This document shows, one piece after another, positions 1 through 7,804 of a stretch of 64,000 nt of DNA. Location: positions 14,795-78,794 of the forward strand of contig JBBDIX010000073.1 of NCBI GenBank assembly GCA_040880235.1, in the 5' to 3' direction. The stretch is from JBBDIX01 sp040880235. Lineage in GTDB: Bacteria; Actinomycetota; Nitriliruptoria; Nitriliruptorales; Nitriliruptoraceae. Position 1 is the first letter of the stretch; each line of letters starts with the position of its first letter. The notes beneath the pieces were generated by a model, which was not told the DNA's origin, did not search any database, and saw only the letters and a list, made by a program, of their open reading frames with translations. Made by a program: the position numbers and the translations under genes.

Positions 1-1104
1 GTGGCGCACCGGGCCGGGGCCGTGGCGGGCCACGGTGGCCTCGAACACGTCGAGAAGCGACGAGATCGCGGCGTCGCCGTTGGCGTGGATCGCGAGCCGG
101 GACCCGGTGCGGTGCACCCGGTCCACGACCATCTCGATCTCGTCCTTCGACATGAGCAGCAGGCCGTGGTCGTCGGTGCCGTCGAACGGTTCCTCCATGA
201 AGCAGGTGCGTCCGGCGACTGCCCCGTCCCAGGTGGCCTTGATGCCGCCGAAGCGCAGCCACTCGTCGCCGAACTCGGAGCGCAGCTGCAGCTCGTCGAG
301 CATGTCGAGGCACTTCCACGACAGCAGCAGGTTCGTGCGCAGCCGGAATGCGTCTCGGCGGCGGGCCTCCTGGAAGAGCTCCAGGCCGGCCGGCATGACC
401 ATGGCGTCGGTGACCGACGTGATCCCGGACGCATGCAGGTCCTCGGCGAGCGTGCGTAGCCCGTCGATCGAGTCGTCCAGCTCCAGCGGGGGCACGGCCG
501 CGATCACGCGTTCCTGCGCCCGCCCGACGAGGATCCCGGTGGGTTCACCGTCGGCGTCCCGGCGGATCTCGCCACCGGTCGGGTCCGGTGTGTCGCGGTC
601 CACCCCGATGACCTCGAGCGCCCGGGAGTTGAGGATCCCGAAGTGCCCGGAGATGTGGCGCACGTAGATCGGGCGGTCGGTGCTCACCTGGTCCAGGTGG
701 GTGCGGTCGATGAACACGCCCCCCGACGTCTTGCCCTGGTCGTAGCGAGCGCCGCGGATCCACTCGCCCTGGTCGGACCGTTCGGCCTGGCGGCGCAGCG
801 TCGCGTACAGGTCGTCGAGGTCCTGCACGGCGGGCGGTGCCAGGTTGGCGACCAGTCCGTAGTCGGCGGCCTTCGACGGATGCATGTGTGCGTCGTTGAA
901 GCCGGGCAGGACCGTGACGTCCCCGAAGTCGGTGCGCGGTGCGCCGGGGAACCGTGCGCGCAGGTGATCGGTCGTGCCGACGGCGACGATGCGGTCTCCG
1001 ATCGTCGCGAACGCCTCCACGTCCTCCATGCCGGGCACCGCGAAGGTCCCGGCCGTGAAGAGCTGGAGCTCGGCGTCGTGGTGTGCGTCGGCACGGCCGG
1101 CCAT
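1..1104 (-). CDS. Amidohydrolase family protein (YtcJ-like), C-terminus beyond window edge
   Basis: A reading frame runs from an ATG at 1104 to the window edge without a stop (368 codons). The N-terminal region has the small beta-sandwich of the amidohydrolase_3 family and ends in TVLPGFNDAHMH, the first metal-binding HxH motif. Further on come the YtcJ-type segments VFIDRTHLDQV and YVRHISGHFGILNSRAL, and the frame reaches RLAIHANGDAAISSLLDVFE, the His-containing second metal site, just before the edge. Relatives are about 530-560 residues, so roughly the last third is missing. They are zinc-dependent hydrolases of uncertain substrate, often annotated as N-substituted formamide deformylase-like. 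The family call is firm; the substrate is unknown. Confidence 0.85.
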   Translation of the reverse strand, partial: MAGRADAHHDAELQLFTAGTFAVPGMEDVEAFATIGDRIVAVGTTDHLRARFPGAPRTDFGDVTVLPGFNDAHMHPSKAADYGLVANLAPPAVQDLDDLYATLRRQAERSDQGEWIRGARYDQGKTSGGVFIDRTHLDQVSTDRPIYVRHISGHFGILNSRALEVIGVDRDTPDPTGGEIRRDADGEPTGILVGRAQERVIAAVPPLELDDSIDGLRTLAEDLHASGITSVTDAMVMPAGLELFQEARRRDAFRLRTNLLLSWKCLDMLDELQLRSEFGDEWLRFGGIKATWDGAVAGRTCFMEEPFDGTDDHGLLLMSKDEIEMVVDRVHRTGSRLAIHANGDAAISSLLDVFEATVARHGPGPVRH

Positions 1105-1227
1105 GGGCGCCCCTGGTCGTCGGTGGTGAGGTGTGTGGAGAAAGGCTGCTCGATGCAGCCAACGTCCCGCATCCGGGGCACGCAATCGGATGCCTGTAAG
1201 GAACGTCCGGTGCCCGCTTGCATCCTG

Positions 1228-1392
1228 TCAACAGGGGAGGGGTGGAGCGGTCACGGACAGTTCCCGGTTGGTCCGCGAGTCGACGCGATGAGTCAGGCAC
1301 CAGCACACCGACGATGTCGGATTCCTCGGTCCGAGCATCGTCGCGAGATCATCGAACCGATCGATCGTGACCGGTACCACCTCGATGCTCAC
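1228..1392 (-). pseudogene. Remnant of a GNAT acetyltransferase (N-terminal fragment)
   Basis: A 54-codon frame starts at a GTG (1392) preceded by a GGAGAGG Shine-Dalgarno. It reads VSIEVVPVTIDRFDDLATML followed by GPRNPTSSVCWCLTHRVD, which is recognisably the start of actinobacterial GNAT acetyltransferases with the CWCLxHR signature. Homology stops near NRELSV and the frame ends at a TGA at 1228. The acetyl-CoA-binding part (about 130 further residues) is absent both downstream in the other frames and elsewhere nearby. It is therefore read as a decayed or truncated gene between the amidohydrolase and the large surface protein. It could still be expressed as a 54-residue peptide, because its ribosome site is intact. 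Confidence 0.6.
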
Positions 1393-1550
1393 GCCCTCTC
1401 CAGGGTCCGACGTCGGCGTACATGATGCCGCGTAAACGACCTGTAAGGGCGTCTGGTACCGCTCTATAGAGTTGGGTAGGGTGCTGCGCCACACGGTCCG
1501 ATGCCCGTTGGGCGTCGTCGACAGATGACGGGAACCCTGGAGGCGCAACG
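1393..1550. other. Intergenic region between GNAT remnant and the large surface protein; palindrome at 1462-1471
   Basis: This 158-bp stretch holds no gene. It contains the perfect 10-bp palindrome CTCTATAGAG (1462-1471), in which TATAGA (1465-1470), or TAGGGT at 1477-1482, could serve as a -10 element for the gene starting at 1551. No convincing -35 was seen. The first part lies upstream of the GNAT remnant's GTG and would also have to hold its promoter. Confidence 0.3.
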
Positions 1551-4500
1551 GTGACGGACGGCGGGTCGACCCGCGCCCGATGGGCCACCGACCTGCGCGC
1601 CGTCCTCACCGTCCATCGCCGCAACGTCCACCGTGTCCTCATCCTCGCGGCGATCCTGATCGTCGCGCTGGTGGCCGGCATGCTGCTGACGCTGGTGCTG
1701 GCCCGACCGTCCCTGCAGTCGCTCACCGACACCGCCGCCGAGGGCACACGCCTGGCGACCTGGCAGCTGCTGCTCGCCTCGAGCTGGGCGCTGGTCCCGG
1801 TGGCCCTCATGTTCGGCGCCGGTGTCGCCTACATCGGCATGATCCTGCGCTACGCCGACGGTGCCCACACGGGCCGGGCCGTGCTCGACGGGCACGCCTG
1901 GCGCACGACCCTGCGCCGTCTGCCACAGGCCGCGGGGGTCGTGCTCGCGGTCGGCACGTGCGCGGTGGTCACCGCCGGTCTGGCACCGATCATCTCGGTC
2001 GTCGCGCTGCTCGCGCTCGCGGCCACCCCGATCGTTCGGCGCCAGTGGCCGTCGACGCGTTGGCCCTCCATGCCACGGCTCGCCTGGATGGCGGTGCCGT
2101 TCGTCGCGGCCGTGATCGTCGCGGCGCGCGGTGCGATGGCACTGCCCGAGGTGTTCCTCGCCGGGCGGGGCACGCGCGACGCCCTGCAGGCCGGCTGGCA
2201 GCGCACCCGCGGACAGATCCGTAGCGTCGCTCCGGTGCTCGTGGCCGCTGCCGTCGCGGCGATGGCGGGCATGTGGACGCTGATCGCCCTCGGCATGCCG
2301 ATCGGCAGTCGCACGTTCGCCGTGGTGCTGGAGATGTCCGGCACGGTGCTGTTCGCGCCGCTGCCGATCGTCGCACTGCTGGTGATGTACCGGGCGACGG
2401 GCGGCACGTCCGCGCCGACGGCGACGCCGCCACGGCTCGGTGAGCCCGGACCGGTCATGCCGAGCGTGCTGTCGTTCGCGCTGCTCGCGACCCTGGTCGT
2501 GCCGTCGGCATCTCCAGCGCACGCCGCGGGCACCGAAACCACGACGGTCACGGTCACCAGCCCGGCACCCGCTGCGACCTGGACGTTCGGGGATGCCGTG
2601 TCGGTCACGGGCACGGTCACCCCCGACGTGGGTGGCGCCCACCCGACGGGAACCGTGACGCTGTGGGTGGAACGCGACGTGGCGGAACTCGGCGATCCCG
2701 CCAACTGGGACGGTCCGGTCGACGTCGGCAGTGAGACCCTGGCCGCGGGGGACGAAGGCGCGTTCACGTTCGACGGCTCGACGTTGCCGGGTGGTGACCT
2801 GCGGCTGCAGGTCCGCTATGCGCCCGACGATGACGTCCATGCGGCCAGCGAGTCCGTCGCTGTCGAGGTCACGGTCAACCGGCGCAATCTCATCACGGAC
2901 ATCTCCACGGATCCATCTCCCCGAGACAACCCGACGACCGACGAGATCACGGTCGGAGACACCATTGACGTCATCGTGGAGATTCCCGACGAGGGTGGGA
3001 ACCCTGACGAGGGGGTGATCGACGCCGCACCGCTCGAGCAGGTCGAGTTCCTGCACGGAACCACCGATGAACTCACCGACGCGATCGGCTCCGCGACCCT
3101 CGTCAAGGTGGGGAGCGTGTACCGGGCGACGATCGAATACCTCGTGACCGCCCGCCTCACCTACTTCGGCGCCAGGGTCCTCGACGGAGAGACGAACTAC
3201 TTCATCCCGCCGTCTCCCACCAACATCACACGGGACGAGGTCGACCCGGCGGCATCGTCGGTCGAACTGATCGCCCCGGCGGAGGTCGAGTACGGCGGCG
3301 AGGCGACCTTCCACGTGGACGTCACTGGGCCCACAGGGGTCCCGGTTGCCGGACAGGTCGTGTTCCAGGACGACTCCGGGGGAGGTGGGTTCACGGACTT
3401 CGGCGACCCGCACACGCTCACGGACGGGGAGGTCGAGGTGACCTTCTGCGCGAGCACGGACGACGAGGTCTGTCCGCCGGGCGGGTCGCCGAGACTCGAC
3501 TTCGCCGACGAGGAGGCCGAGGCCCTGCAGATCCGCGCCAGGTATGTGCCGACCGGAATCGGGGGTGGCACCAACGCGCTGCTCGAGTCGACCAGCGCGG
3601 CACACACGATCGCGATCGACGACCTGGGGCTCGGGATCTGCAAGGACATCGAGTTGTCTCCCCGAATCGTCGACGAGCACGGGCAGCCCGAAGGATTCGC
3701 CGACCCGCGGATCCTCACGGCCTCCAACTGTGAGGACGGTGGCCATCTCGGCGGCACCGCGATCGCGCTCGACGCCGCGCCTGCCAACGGATTCGAACTG
3801 GTCGAGTGGCGCTTCGAGGGCCGCCAGGTCAGCACGGATGAACGCTTCGTGCTGCGGCTGCCCGTCGACGAGTGGGAGGACCACCGGGTCGAGGTCTACT
3901 ACCAACCCGTCTGCCATTCGATCGAGATCGACATCACGGGCTCCGGCGGGATCTGGAGGAGCCCGCACGCCGTCACGAATCCGCTGCAGTGGACGGACGG
4001 AGACTGCGAACTCGAGGACGGCACCCGAGGTGCTCGTCACCTGAGCGAGGTCTCACTGGCGGTCAGGTCGGAGTTGAACCCGACGACCGATGAGTTCGAC
4101 GTCCTGTACGACTTCGGGCCGCTGGCGATCGACCATGACCTGTCCTCCGACACCCCGTCTGCGTTGCGAGCGTCGGTCCACTCGCTCACGTTCACGGCCG
4201 ACCGCGACATCGTGGTCCCGTTCGAGTTCGGTCCCGTGTGTCGCACCGTGCTCACTCCGGCCACCGAACTCGGTGGTGCCCAGCTGCTGACCGCGCCCGA
4301 CTGTGCCTCGCCGGACGGCGCCGGCTACACCCGCAACGCCGCGGTCACCGCGTCCGTTCGGATCGACGACACGTCGGCGGTCCTCGCCGGATGGCTGCGC
4401 AACGGCCAGCCGCTCGCCGGGTCGGGTCCCGATCCGCAGGTGACGTTCGCCGTGGCTGCCACGCCGACGACGACCATCGAGCCCGAGTTCACCTCGTGCC

Positions 4501-6380
4501 ACACGATCGAGGTCTTCGTGGACAGCATCGCCGCGCGCGGGCGTGGCGGGACGGCCGAGGTGCGCACCATCCCGGAGGCGAACTGCTTCGACGGCAGCGA
4601 ACGGTGGCTGGACGGATCGACGGTGACGCTGCGGCCGCTGGGGAGCGGATCGTTTCGGTTCGGCGGCTGGAGCGACCCTGACGGCGAGGAGGGCCTGAGC
4701 GTCCGGGGCACGGTGTTCGAGGACCCCGAGGTGAGGTTCGGAGGACCCTGGCCGGGCGATCGTCGCGTCGTGATGGACGAGCCACTCGTGACCACCGCGC
4801 ACTTCTACATGGAGGACGCGCCGTGCTCGACGATCCGGGTCCTCGCGCCGCCCGGAGTCGAGGCTCGATTCCCGGACTCCGGCTGTGGGCCCGGCCGCTA
4901 CGAAAACGACGCGAAGCGCCGGATGTTCGGCCGCAGCGACCCCGTGACCCGGGCCGAGTACGACTCGGATGCGGGGCTGTTCAACTTCCCCGAGACGCCG
5001 TTGCTGATGGAGGTGGTCGCCGACGACCTGCTCACGTCCACGGGCTGGGTGACGATGACCCAGTCCTTCGAGCAGGGGCTTCCCTGGCGCACCCTGCCGC
5101 TCCCGTTCGACTGCGAGCCTCCGCCGGTGCAGCAGGGCGGCAATGGATCGTGGGAGAAGACGGGCGCGATCCAGTGCCTGATGTCCGTACGCGGGGACCT
5201 CACCATCACGTTGAACCACTGTCAGGCGCTCGAACCCACCGTGAACATCACCCGGGCCGGCGACGACTCGGGCCGGGTGTTCAGCCCCCGGCAACTCGGG
5301 CTCGACGACCATCACTGGATCACCGGAACCGTGTCGCAGTCCTCCAGTTGCGCGCACCCTGACGCGCGCAACCCGTTCCTGTGGCATCCGGACCGCGAGG
5401 TGACGCTGCGAGCGCAGGCACCCGCGCTCGGGTTCGAGTTCCTGGACTGGGGCCACGTCGACTTCGACACGGGCGTGGAGCTGTTCTTCGGGGAGGACCC
5501 TGCGGAAGGTCGTGCGCCGCTCGGCGTCAACGTGCTGACCAACAACCAGCGGCCCACGATCCGCGCCACCGTCAACTACCGGGCCCACTGCGGAACACTG
5601 AACCTCGGCTCCAATCTCCGTGTCGAGGACTCCACGCCCAACTGCCCGGGCAACACGTTCAGCGAGCAGTCCTACCTCGTCGGCTCGTTCGTCCAGGTCG
5701 CTGCCGACCGGACCCGTGGGGGTCGGAGCTTCGATCGCTTCGAGGGGGTCGTGGCCAACACCACCGGCCTCAACGACGACAATCGCCCCAGCGCCCTCGT
5801 GCTCGTCCGGGGAGACATGAATGTCCGGGCCGTCTACCCGACGGGTGAGGACCGGTTCGTCAGCGCACTCGCCACCGTCGGCAAGCTCACGCTCGCGGTC
5901 GGGGCCCTGGCCACGCTCGCGGGGGTCGCGGTGGCCTGTCCGCCCTGTGGGGTCGCGCTGACGGCGTTGACTGCGAGCGTCTTCCTGCTCGACCTGATCC
6001 CGGGCATGGGAGGCATGGCCACGGCTGCGCTGGACCTGATCAATCCGCTCAGCGTCCTCGAGTGCGCCGCGAGGTGGGGATTCGGGACCACCGGCAGCGG
6101 CGGGAGCTCGGACGTCAGCGGGGTGACGGCGACCGGCGCCACGACCATCCGGTCCGTGCGTTTCGCGTACGAGGCCTCGACCGAAGGGACCGGACGTGCC
6201 ATCGGCACCATCACGGCCCGCGGTACGACGGCGGTCGTGGGTGCCGGCGGACAGTTCGTGCACGGGCTGTACGAGAATCGTATCGACCAGGTCGACGTCG
6301 GCTACCAGACGACCGAGCAGCTGCGCGACACCGCCACCTGGAACAGGTGCATGAACGACAAGTACCGCGCGGCCACCTGA
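1551..6380 (+). CDS. Large polytopic protein with extracellular Ig-like and repeated cysteine-flanked modules
   Basis: A 1609-residue protein with a GTG start and GGAGG seven bases upstream. Residues 28-280 hold about six hydrophobic segments. Residues 304-326 look like an internal signal peptide (hydrophobic run ending SPAHAAG), so the rest is probably outside the cell. Ig-like beta domains follow (about 330-690; TPDVGGAHPTGTVTLWVE resembles Big_3-type repeats). Then at least seven modules begin with cysteine at residues 697, 788, 897, 983, 1092, 1224 and 1347 (CKDIEL, CHSIEI, CRTVLT, CHTIEV, CSTIRV, CQALEP, CGTLNL). Most have a second Cys about 30 residues later and a segment like FELVEWRFEG or FRFGGWSDPDG, similar to InlB B-type 'bacterial repeat' domains. 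A further hydrophobic region (about 1436-1490) and a cysteine-bearing tail end the protein. Adhesion or cell-envelope function is an inference; no catalytic motif was seen. Confidence 0.75.
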   Translation: MTDGGSTRARWATDLRAVLTVHRRNVHRVLILAAILIVALVAGMLLTLVLARPSLQSLTDTAAEGTRLATWQLLLASSWALVPVALMFGAGVAYIGMILRYADGAHTGRAVLDGHAWRTTLRRLPQAAGVVLAVGTCAVVTAGLAPIISVVALLALAATPIVRRQWPSTRWPSMPRLAWMAVPFVAAVIVAARGAMALPEVFLAGRGTRDALQAGWQRTRGQIRSVAPVLVAAAVAAMAGMWTLIALGMPIGSRTFAVVLEMSGTVLFAPLPIVALLVMYRATGGTSAPTATPPRLGEPGPVMPSVLSFALLATLVVPSASPAHAAGTETTTVTVTSPAPAATWTFGDAVSVTGTVTPDVGGAHPTGTVTLWVERDVAELGDPANWDGPVDVGSETLAAGDEGAFTFDGSTLPGGDLRLQVRYAPDDDVHAASESVAVEVTVNRRNLITDISTDPSPRDNPTTDEITVGDTIDVIVEIPDEGGNPDEGVIDAAPLEQVEFLHGTTDELTDAIGSATLVKVGSVYRATIEYLVTARLTYFGARVLDGETNYFIPPSPTNITRDEVDPAASSVELIAPAEVEYGGEATFHVDVTGPTGVPVAGQVVFQDDSGGGGFTDFGDPHTLTDGEVEVTFCASTDDEVCPPGGSPRLDFADEEAEALQIRARYVPTGIGGGTNALLESTSAAHTIAIDDLGLGICKDIELSPRIVDEHGQPEGFADPRILTASNCEDGGHLGGTAIALDAAPANGFELVEWRFEGRQVSTDERFVLRLPVDEWEDHRVEVYYQPVCHSIEIDITGSGGIWRSPHAVTNPLQWTDGDCELEDGTRGARHLSEVSLAVRSELNPTTDEFDVLYDFGPLAIDHDLSSDTPSALRASVHSLTFTADRDIVVPFEFGPVCRTVLTPATELGGAQLLTAPDCASPDGAGYTRNAAVTASVRIDDTSAVLAGWLRNGQPLAGSGPDPQVTFAVAATPTTTIEPEFTSCHTIEVFVDSIAARGRGGTAEVRTIPEANCFDGSERWLDGSTVTLRPLGSGSFRFGGWSDPDGEEGLSVRGTVFEDPEVRFGGPWPGDRRVVMDEPLVTTAHFYMEDAPCSTIRVLAPPGVEARFPDSGCGPGRYENDAKRRMFGRSDPVTRAEYDSDAGLFNFPETPLLMEVVADDLLTSTGWVTMTQSFEQGLPWRTLPLPFDCEPPPVQQGGNGSWEKTGAIQCLMSVRGDLTITLNHCQALEPTVNITRAGDDSGRVFSPRQLGLDDHHWITGTVSQSSSCAHPDARNPFLWHPDREVTLRAQAPALGFEFLDWGHVDFDTGVELFFGEDPAEGRAPLGVNVLTNNQRPTIRATVNYRAHCGTLNLGSNLRVEDSTPNCPGNTFSEQSYLVGSFVQVAADRTRGGRSFDRFEGVVANTTGLNDDNRPSALVLVRGDMNVRAVYPTGEDRFVSALATVGKLTLAVGALATLAGVAVACPPCGVALTALTASVFLLDLIPGMGGMATAALDLINPLSVLECAARWGFGTTGSGGSSDVSGVTATGATTIRSVRFAYEASTEGTGRAIGTITARGTTAVVGAGGQFVHGLYENRIDQVDVGYQTTEQLRDTATWNRCMNDKYRAAT

Positions 6381-6425
6381 GTTGTCCGTCGTCCTCATGA
6401 GGGAGGTGGCACCACCTGTCGCAGT

Positions 6426-6441
6426 CCGTTTTGTAAAACGG
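6426..6441. promoter_or_regulatory. Palindrome CCGTTTT-GT-AAAACGG upstream of the DUF4143 ATPase gene
   Basis: A perfect inverted repeat with 7-bp arms and a 2-bp centre lies in an unusually AT-rich patch, followed by TATATT (6457-6462) and TATGGT (6465-6470), either of which could be a -10 element. The arms are too close together for a good RNA hairpin at the centre, so a protein operator is more likely. An rho-independent terminator for the preceding gene is the alternative. Confidence 0.4.
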
Positions 6442-6484
6442 CAGGGTAAAGACATGTATATTGGTATGGTATGACACTGGGAAG

Positions 6485-7780
6485 ATGGTCTTGGCGGGGG
6501 TGGCGGTGAACGATCAGGGTGATACAGGCGGCCGATACTGGCCGCGGGTGATCGACACGGTGCTCGATCAGCGGATGGCATCGTCGGCCGCGGTGCTGAT
6601 CGAGGGCCCCAGGGCATGTGGCAAGACCGAGACGGCGTCGCAACGAGCGGCGTCGACGGTGCGTCTGGATGTCGACGAGGACGCCCGTCAGGCCGCGCAG
6701 ATCAACCCGGGGCTGCTCCTGGAGGGTGCGCGGCCGCGGCTCATCGATGAATGGCAGCTGTACCCGCGGGTGTGGGATCACGTGCGTCGCGATGCCGATG
6801 CCAGCGGGGAGACGGGACAGTTCCTGCTCACCGGATCGTCGAGCCCGGCCGATGATGCCCGTCGTCATTCCGGCGCGGGTCGGATCGCGACGGTTCGGAT
6901 GCGCCCGATGACCCTTCACGAGGTCGGTGCATCATCCGACGAGGTGTCGCTGGCAGACCTGTTCGCTGGACGTGATCCAGTAGCCGCATCCGGCCGCGAC
7001 GATCTGCGTGAGGTTCTCGACCTGCTCGTCACCGGCGGGTGGCCGCAGCAACTGCGAGTCGCTGATCTGCGGTTCGTCGTCGACTACCTCGACCAGATCG
7101 TCCACGTCGACATCAACACGGTTGCTGACGCCGCCGGCCGGCAGGTCACACGCCGGCGCGACCCGAAGAAGGTCCTGAGCTGCATCCGGTCGCTGGCCCG
7201 CAATGTCGCGACTGCGGCGAGTGGACGGTCCATCGCTGCAGACACGGGCCTGTCGCGGGAGGCCGTGACCGACTACCTCGAGGCGCTTGAACGACTCATG
7301 ATCCTCGAGGAGCAGCCGGCCTTCAACGTCCACCTGCGCTCGTCGCGGAACCTGCGCACGACCGCGCACCGGCACCTGGTGGACCCGTCGTTGGCCACCG
7401 CGGCGCTGCAGGTCGATGCCGACGGGCTGTTCCGCGACCTCAGCTACACCGGGCTGCTGTTCGAGTCGCTGGTCGTGCGTGATCTGCGCGTACTGTCGCA
7501 GCCGCTCGACGCGTCGCTGATGTACTTCCACACCGACCACCACGAGATCGACGTCGTCATCCAACGGCCCGACGGCGGGTGGGGCGCGATCGAGGTCAAA
7601 CTCGGAGGTGAGGAGCTGATCGAGCAGGGCGCCGCCTCACTGCTCGCCGCCGTGTCGTCGATCGACCTCGAACGTGCCGGTAGGCCCGCCTTCATGGCCG
7701 TCGTCACCGCAACCGGTCGCTACGCCTACCGGCGCAACGACGGCATCTGTGTCGTGCCGCTGCCAACCCTTGCACCCTGA
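6485..7780 (+). CDS. AAA ATPase of the DUF4143 family (AAA_14 plus DUF4143)
   Basis: The N-terminal AAA_14 domain has a P-loop (IEGPRACGKT) and an acidic Walker B segment (RPRLIDEWQLYP), then the sensor-like FLLTGSSSP. The C-terminal DUF4143 domain includes the segment SYTGLLFESLVVRDLRVLSQ and an endonuclease-like fold signature (IDVVIQRPDGGWGAIEVKLG) of the PD-(D/E)xK type. These proteins are widespread in prokaryotes, often laterally transferred; their role is unsettled. The frame is open from a TTG at 6461, but that codon lies inside the likely promoter; ATG 6485 or GTG 6506 are more plausible starts. The AT-rich upstream patch differs from its surroundings and may mark acquisition. It stands alone, not in an operon. 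Confidence 0.85.
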   Translation: MVLAGVAVNDQGDTGGRYWPRVIDTVLDQRMASSAAVLIEGPRACGKTETASQRAASTVRLDVDEDARQAAQINPGLLLEGARPRLIDEWQLYPRVWDHVRRDADASGETGQFLLTGSSSPADDARRHSGAGRIATVRMRPMTLHEVGASSDEVSLADLFAGRDPVAASGRDDLREVLDLLVTGGWPQQLRVADLRFVVDYLDQIVHVDINTVADAAGRQVTRRRDPKKVLSCIRSLARNVATAASGRSIAADTGLSREAVTDYLEALERLMILEEQPAFNVHLRSSRNLRTTAHRHLVDPSLATAALQVDADGLFRDLSYTGLLFESLVVRDLRVLSQPLDASLMYFHTDHHEIDVVIQRPDGGWGAIEVKLGGEELIEQGAASLLAAVSSIDLERAGRPAFMAVVTATGRYAYRRNDGICVVPLPTLAP

Positions 7781-7804
7781 CAGGTCACGGTCAGACTCCC
7801 GGAT

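Noticed and set aside
1464..4040. 858-codon open frame on the minus strand opposite the large surface protein
   Set aside because: It is rich in R, G, D and H without any domain, lacks a ribosome site, and is a shadow of the high-GC gene on the plus strand.
4053..6617. 854-codon minus-strand open frame
   Set aside because: Same reason: composition of an antisense shadow, and it crosses the intergenic region and the next gene's start.
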